DNA from: Candidatus Methylopumilus sp.
Lineage (GTDB): Bacteria; Pseudomonadota; Gammaproteobacteria; Burkholderiales; Methylophilaceae
DNA length: 64,000 nt
Assembly (NCBI GenBank): GCA_024640945.1
Contig: JAHEEA010000003.1
Coordinates: 1-64,000 of the forward strand
Reading direction: 5' to 3'
The translations under genes were made by a program, and so were the position numbers. The notes beneath the pieces were generated by a model that had not been told where the DNA came from, searched no databases, and saw only the letters and a list, made by a program, of their open reading frames with translations. Below, one piece after another: positions 1 to 10,324 of this stretch; within the stretch, counting starts at the first letter, position 1, and every line of letters starts with the position of its first letter.

Positions 1-1
1 T

Positions 2-77
2 TGGTGGGCTGTGCGGGGATCGAACCCACGACAAACGGATTAAAAGTCCGCTGCTCTACCAGCTGAGCTAACAGCCC
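2..77 (-). tRNA. tRNA-Lys (anticodon UUU)
   Basis: Reverse complement GGGCTGTTAGCTCAGCTGGTAGAGCAGCGGACTTTTAATCCGTTTGTCGTGGGTTCGATCCCCGCACAGCCCACCA folds as a cloverleaf with 7-bp acceptor stem, anticodon loop CTTTTAA, TTCGATC T-loop and encoded CCA. Confidence 0.95.
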
Positions 78-155
78 TAAATCAGTTCACTTATAAAGCG
101 TTCTAATTCGAAGGCCGCAATTATGCTTAAATAAAACGACCAAGTCAATCAAAGT

Positions 156-1511
156 CTAGCGTAAACCTGGAAATTTTCCTTGCATGGCACGCATCATTTT
201 ACCCATGCCTCCTTTTGAGAACATTTTCATCATCTTTTGAGTCTCTTCGAACTGGTTCAAAAGTCTATTAACATCCTGCACTTGCACGCCAGAACCCGCT
301 GCAATACGGCGTTTTCTTGTGGCTTTGATGATTTCAGGCTTGCGACGCTCCAACGCTGTCATTGAATTGATAATACCTTCAATGCGGCGCATAGCTTTGT
401 CGCCATCTTCGTTATTCATTTTACCGGCCATGCCTGATGACATTTGCGCAGGGAGTTTATCCATAAGGGCGCCAACGCCCCCCATCTTACGCATTTGCAC
501 CATTTGCGCTTTAAAGTCTTCTAGGTCAAAGTTTTTACCTGACTTTACTTTGTCTGCTAATTTTTTAGCTTCTTCTAGATCAACACTTTTTTGCGCTTGC
601 TCAATAAGTGAAAGCACATCGCCCATGCCAAGCACGCGTGATGCCATACGCTCTGGATGGAAAGGCTCTAAACCATCAACTTTTTCACTGACACCAATAA
701 ATTTAATAGGTTTTCCTGTGACATGACGGACTGATAAAGCAGCACCGCCACGTGAATCACCATCTAATTTAGTCAGGACAATACCCGTAAGTGGCAATGT
801 TTCGCCAAAAGCACGTGCGGTATTAATCGCATCTTGACCTTGCATGGCATCGACCACGAATAAGGTTTCAATTGGGTTGAGCTGTTGATGTAGGGCTTTG
901 ATTTCGGCCATCATGGCTTCATCAATGCCTAAACGACCTGCGGTATCGAAAATTAACACGTCATAGAAGAAACGCTTGGCATAGACTAATACATCACGCG
1001 CGATGTCTTCTGGTTTTTGTGTATTACTTGAATCGAAGAAATCGATTTCTAAACTATTCGCCAGCGTTTTAAGCTGTTCAATTGCGGCAGGGCGATAAAT
1101 ATCAGCGCTCACCAGCAATACTTTTTTCTTTTGCTCTTTTAAAAGCTTGGCGAGTTTTGCAGATGTGGTCGTTTTACCAGAACCTTGCAAACCGGCCATT
1201 AAAATCACGGCTGGCGGCACAGCAGCCAGATTTAAGCCTACATTCTCAGCCCCCATAAGCTTGGTCAGCTCTTGATGAACCACTTCAATCACCGCTTGGC
1301 CTGGCGTTAAGCTTGCAAGCACTTCCTTGCCTTGGGCACGCTCTTTTACTTGAGCAATAAAGTCTTTAACCACTGGCAATGCAACGTCTGCCTCTAGCAA
1401 GGCCATGCGCACTTCACGCATTGCGTCTGCAATATTGTCTTCCGTTAGGCGGGCTTGGCCGCGCAGGGTTTTAATAACCCCTTGTAAACGACCACTTAAA
1501 TTTTCTAACAT
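156..1511 (-). CDS. ffh: Signal recognition particle protein Ffh (SRP54)
   Basis: GLQGSGKTTTSAKLAKLL P-loop, DTAGRLGIDEAMM and the Met-rich M-domain C-terminus. Confidence 0.97.
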   Translation of the reverse strand: MLENLSGRLQGVIKTLRGQARLTEDNIADAMREVRMALLEADVALPVVKDFIAQVKERAQGKEVLASLTPGQAVIEVVHQELTKLMGAENVGLNLAAVPPAVILMAGLQGSGKTTTSAKLAKLLKEQKKKVLLVSADIYRPAAIEQLKTLANSLEIDFFDSSNTQKPEDIARDVLVYAKRFFYDVLIFDTAGRLGIDEAMMAEIKALHQQLNPIETLFVVDAMQGQDAINTARAFGETLPLTGIVLTKLDGDSRGGAALSVRHVTGKPIKFIGVSEKVDGLEPFHPERMASRVLGMGDVLSLIEQAQKSVDLEEAKKLADKVKSGKNFDLEDFKAQMVQMRKMGGVGALMDKLPAQMSSGMAGKMNNEDGDKAMRRIEGIINSMTALERRKPEIIKATRKRRIAAGSGVQVQDVNRLLNQFEETQKMMKMFSKGGMGKMMRAMQGKFPGLR

Positions 1512-1635
1512 GCTTTTAATTTCCTAATTGAAATAAGCGAATTTGATTTTCAATCGCACAGACGAGACCCTAAATTAAGCTCATGCTATAGTGTGATTTG
1601 TTAATAACTAACGTGATTTTAACTCATAACCCAAA

Positions 1636-2457
1636 ATGCAAGCATCTACCTATCTACCTTATTTAGCTGTTGTTCTAAATTACGCATTAGTTGCGACAGA
1701 TTTTTGGCGAGCCGCAAATAAAACAAGCGCATCATCAAAAAGTCTGAGCTTACGTTGGCATTCAGGTTTAATTGCATTGGGTTTATTAATTCACGGCGGC
1801 CTGCTTTACCAAGATATCTTCATTGGTGATTTAAATCTCAATATTGCGAATACTGTATCGGCGGTTCTTTGGTTAACCGTTTTAATTTATTGGATTGCAA
1901 ATTTCAAACACCAATTAAACAGCCTACAAGCTTTTGTATTGCCACCTGCCGCTCTAGCTGTTGCTGCGCAAGCTTATTCACACAACACCCACATTAACGC
2001 ATACGCAAGTGAGCCTTTATTTGTAGCGCACATCATCATTGCGATGGTGGCCTATAGCTTATTTACCTTTGCCGCTTTACACGCATTACTCATGGCGATG
2101 GCTGAACGCAGTCTGCATCAAAAAAATAATCTCATTAAGTTGCCTAGCTTTCCACCGATTATGATGATGGAGACTTTGTTATTCAGAATTATTGGCTTGG
2201 GGTTTGTATTACTGACATTCACACTCATCAGCGGAATGTTGTTTTCTGAGCAAATTTTTCATCAAGCTTTAAAAATGAATCACAAAAATATTTTTGCGAT
2301 TATTTCATGGCTGATTTACGGTGGCTTGCTCTTCGGTAGATTGCAATACGGCTGGCGTGGCCGCACTGCAATTCGTTGGACGCTTTCTGGCTTTGTGATT
2401 TTATTGCTGGCTTATGTCGGCACTAAATTTGTACTAGAAGTACTGCTAGGCCGCTAA
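1636..2457 (+). CDS. Cytochrome c assembly/CcsA-like inner membrane protein (YpjD family)
   Basis: Multi-TM protein of CcsA/YpjD type, divergent from ffh as commonly seen in proteobacteria. Confidence 0.8.
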   Translation: MQASTYLPYLAVVLNYALVATDFWRAANKTSASSKSLSLRWHSGLIALGLLIHGGLLYQDIFIGDLNLNIANTVSAVLWLTVLIYWIANFKHQLNSLQAFVLPPAALAVAAQAYSHNTHINAYASEPLFVAHIIIAMVAYSLFTFAALHALLMAMAERSLHQKNNLIKLPSFPPIMMMETLLFRIIGLGFVLLTFTLISGMLFSEQIFHQALKMNHKNIFAIISWLIYGGLLFGRLQYGWRGRTAIRWTLSGFVILLLAYVGTKFVLEVLLGR

Positions 2458-2459
2458 GA

Positions 2460-3122
2460 TTATCTTAGGCTGATAATCGGCCAGTTTTTGTCTTTTGCGT
2501 ATTGCTCTAAAACCGGATCAGGATTCACTGCAACTGGCGCATCAACCAGCTTCATCAACGGTAAATCATTGTGTGAATCGCTATAAAACCAAGTCTTATT
2601 AAAATCCTTCAGCGATTCACCACGCGCTGCTAGCCATTCATTCAAACGTGTGATTTTGCCTTCTTGAAAACTTGGCGTACCAACAACCTTGCCAGTAAAT
2701 TCACCTTTCACTTCTTCAGGCATTGTTCCGATTAAATGTTCAATACCAAATGCCTTGGCAATTGGCCCTGTCACAAAGCTATTTGTAGCAGTAATAATCA
2801 ACATCAAATCGCCATTGGCGCGATGCTTTTCAACTAGCGCACGTGATTTTTCAGTCATCATAGGTGCAATTTTTGTTTGCATAAATTGCTGATGCCAAGC
2901 ATCTAACTGAGCACGTGGATGTTGACTCAGCGGCTTTAGTTGGAATGCTAAGAATTTATAAATATCTAATTGGCCAGCTTTGTAATCAGCGTAAAACTGA
3001 TCATTAATCGCTGCATGTTCTGCGCGATTTAATACGTCAATTTCAATTAAAAACTCACCCCATTGGTAATCACTATCACCAGCGAGCAAAGTGTTATCCA
3101 AATCAAAAATCGCTAAATCCAA
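2460..3122 (-). CDS. HAD-IB family phosphatase (SerB-like)
   Basis: AIFDLDNTLLAGDSD motif I; SDSHNDLPLMKLV motif IV. Confidence 0.85.
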   Translation of the reverse strand: MDLAIFDLDNTLLAGDSDYQWGEFLIEIDVLNRAEHAAINDQFYADYKAGQLDIYKFLAFQLKPLSQHPRAQLDAWHQQFMQTKIAPMMTEKSRALVEKHRANGDLMLIITATNSFVTGPIAKAFGIEHLIGTMPEEVKGEFTGKVVGTPSFQEGKITRLNEWLAARGESLKDFNKTWFYSDSHNDLPLMKLVDAPVAVNPDPVLEQYAKDKNWPIISLR

Positions 3123-3145
3123 CAGATACTCCTCAACAAATAAAT

Positions 3146-3167
3146 ACAGGCGACATGAGCCGCCTGT
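3146..3167 (-). terminator. Possible weak terminator downstream of leuA
   Basis: ACAGGCG/CGCCTGT 7-bp inverted repeat just past leuA; no strong U-run. Confidence 0.4.
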
Positions 3168-3191
3168 AAAAACAATCCATGTTACAAAAAA

Positions 3192-4733
3192 CTAAACTTG
3201 CGGATGCGCACGTTCAGATTTAGCTTGGATTTTATTCAAACCATTTAAATACGCTTTAGCTGACGCAATCACGATATCAGTATCAGCGCCTTGACCATTC
3301 ACAATACGACCACCTTTAGATAAACGTACTGTCACTTCACCTTGAGCGTCTGTTCCACTCGTGATGTTGTTCACTGAATATAAAAGTAATTCAGCGCCAC
3401 TATTCACGATTTTTTCAATCGCTTTAAATGCAGCATCTACTGGACCGCCGCCATCTGCCTCAGCACGTTTTTCTGCGCCATTATCAAGCACAGCAACCAC
3501 TGCGTGTGGCGTTTCACCTGTTTGTGAACATACTTGCAAATAAGCCAATTTAAAATACTCAGTGTCATCGCTCACGAATTCATCGCTTACCAATGCTTGA
3601 ATATCTTCATCAAAAATTTCAGATTTTTTATCAGCCAAGGTTTTAAAGCGCGCAAAAGCTGCGTTTAACGCTTCTTCACCATCTAAGGTAATGCCTAATT
3701 CTTCCAAACGTGATCTGAAAGCATTACGGCCAGACAATTTACCTAAAGTTAATTTGTTGGCGTTCCAACCCACATCTTCGGCACGCATAATTTCGTAAGT
3801 TTCACGGAATTTCAATACGCCGTCTTGGTGAATACCACTTTCATGTGCGAAAGCATTTGCACCAACCACTGCTTTGTTAGGCTGAACTGGATAGCCAGTA
3901 ATGGTTGAAACCAATTTTGAAGTCGGCACGATTTGAGTCGTGTCGATAGAAGTGCTTAAGTTAAATACATCTTTACGTGTACGCACTGCCATGACGATTT
4001 CTTCCAAGCTGGCATTACCTGCACGCTCACCCAAGCCATTAATCGTACATTCAACTTGGCGTGCACCGCCCATCACAGCTGCTAATGAGTTAGCTACCGC
4101 CATGCCTAAGTCGTTATGGCAATGTGTTGACCAAACCACTTTGTCTGAATTCTTAACACGCGCAATTAATTGCTGCATACGCTCACCCCAAAGTGCAGGG
4201 ATTGAGTAACCAACAGTATCTGGCACGTTAATAGTTTTAGCGCCCGCTTCAATCACGGCGTCAAACACTTTTACCAAGAAATCCATATCAGAACGCACTG
4301 CATCTTCTGCAGAGAACTCTACGTCATCGGTATATTCCAACGCCCACTTCACGGCCTGAACTGCACGCGCCAACACCTGGTCTGGCGTCATGCGTAATTT
4401 ATTTTCCATGTGTATAGGTGAGGTCGCGATAAAGGTATGAATACGGCCTTTTTTCGCAGGTTTAATCGCTTCACCAGCACGGCGGATATCATTTTCATTA
4501 GCACGCGCTAATGAACAAACCGTTGAATCTTTAATGGCTTCAGCAACCGCGTAAATCGCATCAAAGTCGCCAGGGCTCGCTGCTGCAAAACCAGCTTCAA
4601 TGACGTTCACGCCCAATTTTTCAAGTTGACGTGCGATACGAATTTTTTCTTCTTTAGTCATCGCAGCGCCTGGGCTTTGTTCGCCATCGCGCAATGTTGT
4701 ATCAAATATGATTAATTGATTATTTTGAGTCAT
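3192..4733 (-). CDS. leuA: 2-isopropylmalate synthase
   Basis: [20 protein letters not shown]-terminus, [17 protein letters not shown]-terminal allosteric LeuA domain. Confidence 0.97.
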   Translation of the reverse strand: MTQNNQLIIFDTTLRDGEQSPGAAMTKEEKIRIARQLEKLGVNVIEAGFAAASPGDFDAIYAVAEAIKDSTVCSLARANENDIRRAGEAIKPAKKGRIHTFIATSPIHMENKLRMTPDQVLARAVQAVKWALEYTDDVEFSAEDAVRSDMDFLVKVFDAVIEAGAKTINVPDTVGYSIPALWGERMQQLIARVKNSDKVVWSTHCHNDLGMAVANSLAAVMGGARQVECTINGLGERAGNASLEEIVMAVRTRKDVFNLSTSIDTTQIVPTSKLVSTITGYPVQPNKAVVGANAFAHESGIHQDGVLKFRETYEIMRAEDVGWNANKLTLGKLSGRNAFRSRLEELGITLDGEEALNAAFARFKTLADKKSEIFDEDIQALVSDEFVSDDTEYFKLAYLQVCSQTGETPHAVVAVLDNGAEKRAEADGGGPVDAAFKAIEKIVNSGAELLLYSVNNITSGTDAQGEVTVRLSKGGRIVNGQGADTDIVIASAKAYLNGLNKIQAKSERAHPQV

Positions 4734-4759
4734 TTTATTTTTCCATCTTAATTTTTATA

Positions 4760-4882
4760 GCAGTACCCGTTACGCATTCGTCATAACGGCATGGGCAAAT
4801 CTGTATTGTGGTGTTTGGTATGTGTACTGCCTAAGGCAGTAGTTTTGCTAGGCGTAACAAAGCACCAGCCAAGAGATGGCTG
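4760..4882 (-). promoter_or_regulatory. Structured leuA leader with competing stems
   Basis: Hairpins CAGCCA-TCTCT-TGGCTG (4866-4882), TACTGCC-TTA-GGCAGTA (4825-4841) and CCGTTA..TAACGG (4767-4789); GCAGTAC (4824-4830) can alternatively pair with GTACTGC (4760-4766). Confidence 0.5.
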
Positions 4883-4920
4883 GAATTTGAATGTGCAGAT
4901 GTGTAACTGTTTAATAACAT
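4831..4920 (-). CDS. Candidate leucine-rich leader peptide (MLLNSYTSAHSNSSHLLAGALLRLAKLLP*)
   Basis: 29-codon ORF with 9 Leu codons upstream of leuA on the same strand; an extended -10 (TGA-TATTAT) lies exactly 6 nt upstream of its ATG. Confidence 0.5.
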   Translation of the reverse strand: MLLNSYTSAHSNSSHLLAGALLRLAKLLP

Positions 4921-4926
4921 AACGAA

Positions 4927-4935
4927 ATAATATCA
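4927..4935 (-). promoter_or_regulatory. Candidate extended -10 element (TGATATTAT) of the leuA leader
   Basis: TGn plus a 5/6 match to TATAAT; predicted +1 falls on the A of the Leu-rich ORF ATG; no well-spaced -35 (TTGACT lies 21 bp away). Confidence 0.45.
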
Positions 4936-4965
4936 TGCTTTTTATTAAAGAATAGTCAATTAAAC

Positions 4966-5793
4966 TTATGACTCTGATAAGTTTTGCTTTGATTCTTTTT
5001 GGCCAACTCTCTGCAATATCCACAACACATAGCCTGACAAGGCATAAACAAAAGACACAAAGAATAAGACTTCTGGTGGACTGTAAGACACCAAGACGAT
5101 CGCCAATACAACAAACAAGATAACGATGAATGGCACACTACTTCTTAAGTTAATGTCTTTACCGCTATAAAAACGTAAATCACTGACCATTGATAAACCA
5201 GCGCCAACCGTTAAAGTCCAAGCAATCCATTTCATTTTTAACCAAGGATAAAAGTCTAAATCGCCTGGCAAATCATTATCAAAACAAACCCAAACCAAAC
5301 CAGCTAACAATGCAGCGGCGGCAGGACTAGGCAAGCCTTGGAAATAGCGTTTATCAGCATTACCTGAATTCGTATTAAAACGTGCCAAACGTAAGGCAGC
5401 ACAAGCGCAATAAATAAAGGCAGCAATCCACCCTAATTTACCCATAGGCTTAAGTGCCCAAACATAAAGCACTAAAGATGGCGCAACTCCGAAAGAAACC
5501 ATGTCTGAAAGACTATCAAATTCAGCACCAAATGCACTTTGCGTGTTGGTCATACGGGCAACACGGCCATCCAACCCATCAAGCACCATGGCAATAAAAA
5601 TGGCGACAGCAGCATGTTCATATTTGCCATTCATCGCTTGAACAATGGCATAAAACCCAGCAAACAAAGCTGCTGTGGTAAATAAATTAGGAAGTAAATA
5701 AATCCCACGCTCACGCAAACTAGCTTGTGCAAGAGTGCTTTTACGACGGGTACGAGGTGTAGCTTCAGCCATATTTTCTGCATTTCCAATCAT
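4966..5793 (-). CDS. pssA: CDP-diacylglycerol--serine O-phosphatidyltransferase
   Basis: DGLDGRVARMTNTQSAFGAEFDSLSDMVSFG CDP-alcohol phosphatidyltransferase motif; located upstream of leuA. Confidence 0.95.
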   Translation of the reverse strand: MIGNAENMAEATPRTRRKSTLAQASLRERGIYLLPNLFTTAALFAGFYAIVQAMNGKYEHAAVAIFIAMVLDGLDGRVARMTNTQSAFGAEFDSLSDMVSFGVAPSLVLYVWALKPMGKLGWIAAFIYCACAALRLARFNTNSGNADKRYFQGLPSPAAAALLAGLVWVCFDNDLPGDLDFYPWLKMKWIAWTLTVGAGLSMVSDLRFYSGKDINLRSSVPFIVILFVVLAIVLVSYSPPEVLFFVSFVYALSGYVLWILQRVGQKESKQNLSES

Positions 5794-5862
5794 TAATCTT
5801 TGGCTAGTATATCAAAGGCTAGCTAATTGCCTATGCCTGACTATGATAGTATCGCGTTTTGA

Positions 5863-7011
<1,149 letters not shown>

Positions 7012-7074
7012 GACTCTATGTTAATATTTCGCACTTATTGAATACACTAAGCTAGTAAAGAAAGGCTCTACCTC

Positions 7075-7392
7075 ATGTTAATTAGTACCGCTTACGCTGC
7101 ATCATCTGCTCCAGCACAAGACTGGACAAGTTTTTTACCAATGGTTGTTATTTTTGTTCTGTTTTATTTCATGTTGATTCGTCCACAAATGAAACAAGCA
7201 AAAGCCCAACGTGAGATGATTGCTGCCTTGCAAAAAGGTGATGAAGTTGCAACAAGCAGCGGCATTATCGGCAAAATCACTAAAGTAGGTGACGATATCA
7301 TTAGCCTTGAAATTGCTGCGGGCGTTGTGATTAACGTTCAAAAACCTGCTATTCAAGCAAAATTAGAAAAAGGCACGATCAAAGCGCTTTAA
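7075..7392 (+). CDS. yajC: Preprotein translocase subunit YajC
   Basis: FYFMLIRPQMKQAKAQREMIAAL signature; precedes secD. Confidence 0.95.
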   Translation: MLISTAYAASSAPAQDWTSFLPMVVIFVLFYFMLIRPQMKQAKAQREMIAALQKGDEVATSSGIIGKITKVGDDIISLEIAAGVVINVQKPAIQAKLEKGTIKAL

Positions 7393-7468
7393 TCTTAAGT
7401 TATTTATCAATATGGCCTAGCAACGCTAGGTCATTTAACCATCAACAGTTATTAATGCGAGTCACATC

Positions 7469-9286
7469 ATGAATCGTTACCCATTGTGGAAGTACCTTTT
7501 AGTTTTATTTGTTTTAGCGATAGGCTTGGTTTATTCCATGCCTAATATGTTTGGCGAATCGCCTGCTGTACAAATTACAACTGCAAAAAATTCCGCAAAA
7601 TTGGATCCTGCCACACTTAAAAAAGTGGAAGATGCGCTTAAACAAGAAAACATCACTTTTGATGCAATCTTTATGGATCCTACTGGCGTCAAGGTTCGGT
7701 TTGCTGACACCGATACTCAAATTAAAGCAAAAGATGCGCTTAAAAATAATTTAGGCAAAGATTATGTGGTTGCTTTAAATCTAATCTCACGTTCACCAGC
7801 ATGGCTTACTAACATCGCTGCTCGCCCAATGTATTTGGGTTTGGACTTGCGTGGTGGGGTTCACTTCTTATTACAGGTTGATATGAAGTCAGCGCTTGAC
7901 CAAGCAGCTGATCGTTATGTAAGCGACATTCGCTCTGCCCTTCGTAAAGACCGCATTTCTTATTCTGGCGTTGCACGTGAAGGCCAAACTGTACAAGTTA
8001 AATTTAGTGATGCTGACCAATTAGCAAAAGCTGAAAAAATTCTTAACAAAGAATTCCCTGATTTAACCTTCAAAACGACAAATGAAACCGTGACAGCCAG
8101 CTTGAGCTTAGCGGCACAAACTCGTATTCAAGATTTTGCGCTTAAGCAAAATATCCAAACACTACACAACCGTATTAATGAATTGGGTGTAGCTGAGCCA
8201 GTGATTCAACAACAAGGTTTAGATCGCGTGGTTGTTCAACTTCCAGGCGTTCAAGACACAGCAAAAGCAAAAGAAATTTTAGGTCGTACTGCGACGCTAG
8301 AAATTCGCTTAGTAGATGAAGAAAAAAGTGATCCAGCAACATTAGATCAAGCAAGCAAAGGGCAATTGCCTTTTGGCGATGAATTCTTTGTTGGTCGTAA
8401 TGGTCAGCCAGTATTAGTTAAAAAGAAAGTTGAACTGACTGGTGACTATATTACTGATGCGGGTCCAGGCTTGGATCAACAAAGTGGTCGCTCCGTAGTT
8501 CACGTAACTTTAGATGCTCGCGGTGCACGTATTTTTAGACAAGTGACTAAAGATAACGTTGGTAAACGTATGGCCATTTTACTGATTGAAAAAGGTCAGG
8601 CAGAAGTGATTACTGCACCAGTGATTAACGAAGAAATTGGTGGCGGTCGTGTGCAAATCTCTGGCATGGACAATGTTCAAGAAGCCACTGACATTTCATT
8701 ACTACTTCGTGCTGGCGCGCTTGCCGCACCGATGGAAATCATTGAAGAACGTACTGTTGGCCCAAGCATGGGTGAAGAGAATATCAAACGTGGTATGCAC
8801 TCAACACTATGGGGCTTTGCTGCTATCGCCGTATTCATGTTGATTTACTACGTATTGTTTGGCGGTATTTCAGTGGTTGCACTAGGCATTAACTTGTTGC
8901 TTTTACTTGCCATACTTTCAATGTTGCAAGCAACACTCACCCTGCCAGGTTTAGCCGCGATTGCGTTGACACTGGGGATGGCGATTGATGCAAACGTATT
9001 GATTAATGAACGTATTCGTGAAGAGTTACGCAGCGGTAATTCTCCACAAGCTTCTATCCATGCTGGTTACGACCGAGCATTCGATACGATTTTGGACTCT
9101 AACGTGACAACCATGATTGCCGGTTTGGCCTTGTTCATGTTTGGTTCAGGTCCAGTCAAGGGCTTTGCTGTGGTTCACGTGCTAGGCATTTTGACTTCAA
9201 TGTTTAGTGCTGTTGTTGTATCACGTGCGATTGTGAATTTGGTTTACGGCTATCGTCGCAAAATCGACAAATTAGCGATTGGTTAA
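7469..9286 (+). CDS. secD: Protein translocase subunit SecD
   Basis: YLGLDLRGGVHFLLQVDM; TLGMAIDANVLINERIREE. Confidence 0.97.
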   Translation: MNRYPLWKYLLVLFVLAIGLVYSMPNMFGESPAVQITTAKNSAKLDPATLKKVEDALKQENITFDAIFMDPTGVKVRFADTDTQIKAKDALKNNLGKDYVVALNLISRSPAWLTNIAARPMYLGLDLRGGVHFLLQVDMKSALDQAADRYVSDIRSALRKDRISYSGVAREGQTVQVKFSDADQLAKAEKILNKEFPDLTFKTTNETVTASLSLAAQTRIQDFALKQNIQTLHNRINELGVAEPVIQQQGLDRVVVQLPGVQDTAKAKEILGRTATLEIRLVDEEKSDPATLDQASKGQLPFGDEFFVGRNGQPVLVKKKVELTGDYITDAGPGLDQQSGRSVVHVTLDARGARIFRQVTKDNVGKRMAILLIEKGQAEVITAPVINEEIGGGRVQISGMDNVQEATDISLLLRAGALAAPMEIIEERTVGPSMGEENIKRGMHSTLWGFAAIAVFMLIYYVLFGGISVVALGINLLLLLAILSMLQATLTLPGLAAIALTLGMAIDANVLINERIREELRSGNSPQASIHAGYDRAFDTILDSNVTTMIAGLALFMFGSGPVKGFAVVHVLGILTSMFSAVVVSRAIVNLVYGYRRKIDKLAIG

Positions 9287-9334
9287 TTGCTCGTTTCACT
9301 CATTTAAAGAACGCTTAATTTAAGAGTAAAGATT

Positions 9335-10270
9335 ATGGAAATTTTTAAAATCAAGAATGACATTCCGTTTATGAGCTATGGCCGTTTAACTACGGCAATT
9401 TCTCTGATTACGTTTATCTTTGCGGTATTTTTTCTTGCTCAAAAAGGTTTGAACCTAGGGGTCGACTTTACTGGCGGCACTGTGATCGAAGTCAGCTACC
9501 CTCAAGCGGCTGATTTAACAAAGATTCGTCATGCTGTAGATAGCGTTGGCTTAAATGAAGCGACTGTTCAAAACTTTGGCTCAAGCCATGACGTGATGAT
9601 TCGCTTACCGCTTAAAAAAGGCGTTACTTCAGCTCAACTATCTGAAGAAGTATTAAGTGCTCTGCATAAAGAAGATGACCAAGTTGAAATGCGCCGTGTT
9701 GAAACTGTTGGCGCACAAGTTGGCCAAGAGCTTTATGACAATGGCGCACTCGCTCTACTACTAGTTTCTATTGGTATAATGGCTTACTTAGCGATGCGAT
9801 TCGAATGGCGCTTTGCGGTTGCTGCAATTGTTGCGAACATGCATGACGTTGTGATTATTTTGGGCTTCTTTGCTTTCTTCCAATGGGAATTCAACTTAAC
9901 TGTTTTAGCTGCGGTATTGGCTGTTCTAGGCTACTCAGTAAATGAGTCTGTAGTGGTATTTGACCGAGTGCGTGAAAACTTCAAGAAAATGCGTAAAGCT
10001 GCGGTGACGACAGTAATTGATAATGCGATTACTCGCACAATGTCACGTACCGTCATTACCCACTTCTGTACACAGTTAATGGTGTTATCAATGCTGTTAT
10101 TCGGTGGCGAAACCTTACATAACTTCTCGCTTGCGCTGACAATTGGTATTTTATTTGGTATCTATTCTTCAGTATTGGTTGCTTGCCCGATTGCACTTTA
10201 CTTGGGTGTATCACGTGAGAACTTAATTACTGGCGCAGAAAAGAAACAAAACGAAGAGACCATGCCTTGA
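9335..10270 (+). CDS. secF: Protein translocase subunit SecF
   Basis: GLNLGVDFTGGTVIEV; GYSVNESVVVFDRVREN. Confidence 0.97.
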   Translation: MEIFKIKNDIPFMSYGRLTTAISLITFIFAVFFLAQKGLNLGVDFTGGTVIEVSYPQAADLTKIRHAVDSVGLNEATVQNFGSSHDVMIRLPLKKGVTSAQLSEEVLSALHKEDDQVEMRRVETVGAQVGQELYDNGALALLLVSIGIMAYLAMRFEWRFAVAAIVANMHDVVIILGFFAFFQWEFNLTVLAAVLAVLGYSVNESVVVFDRVRENFKKMRKAAVTTVIDNAITRTMSRTVITHFCTQLMVLSMLLFGGETLHNFSLALTIGILFGIYSSVLVACPIALYLGVSRENLITGAEKKQNEETMP

Positions 10271-10324
10271 CAAGTAAAGCCTAAAGCGTGGAAACTTAAG
10301 TATTCCATTCAATAGCGATTCCAC

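Noticed and set aside
319-726. 135-aa antisense ORF inside ffh
   Set aside because: Shadow ORF; no motif, no independent support.
4781-5023. 80-aa minus-strand ORF (and 4956..5138) listed in the ORF track upstream of leuA
   Set aside because: No family resemblance; overlaps pssA 3' coding sequence and the structured leader; the shorter Leu-rich frame fits the context better.
7412-7434. CCTAGC-AAC-GCTAGG hairpin between yajC and secD
   Set aside because: No U-run; only 6 bp; an intra-operon processing site cannot be supported from sequence.
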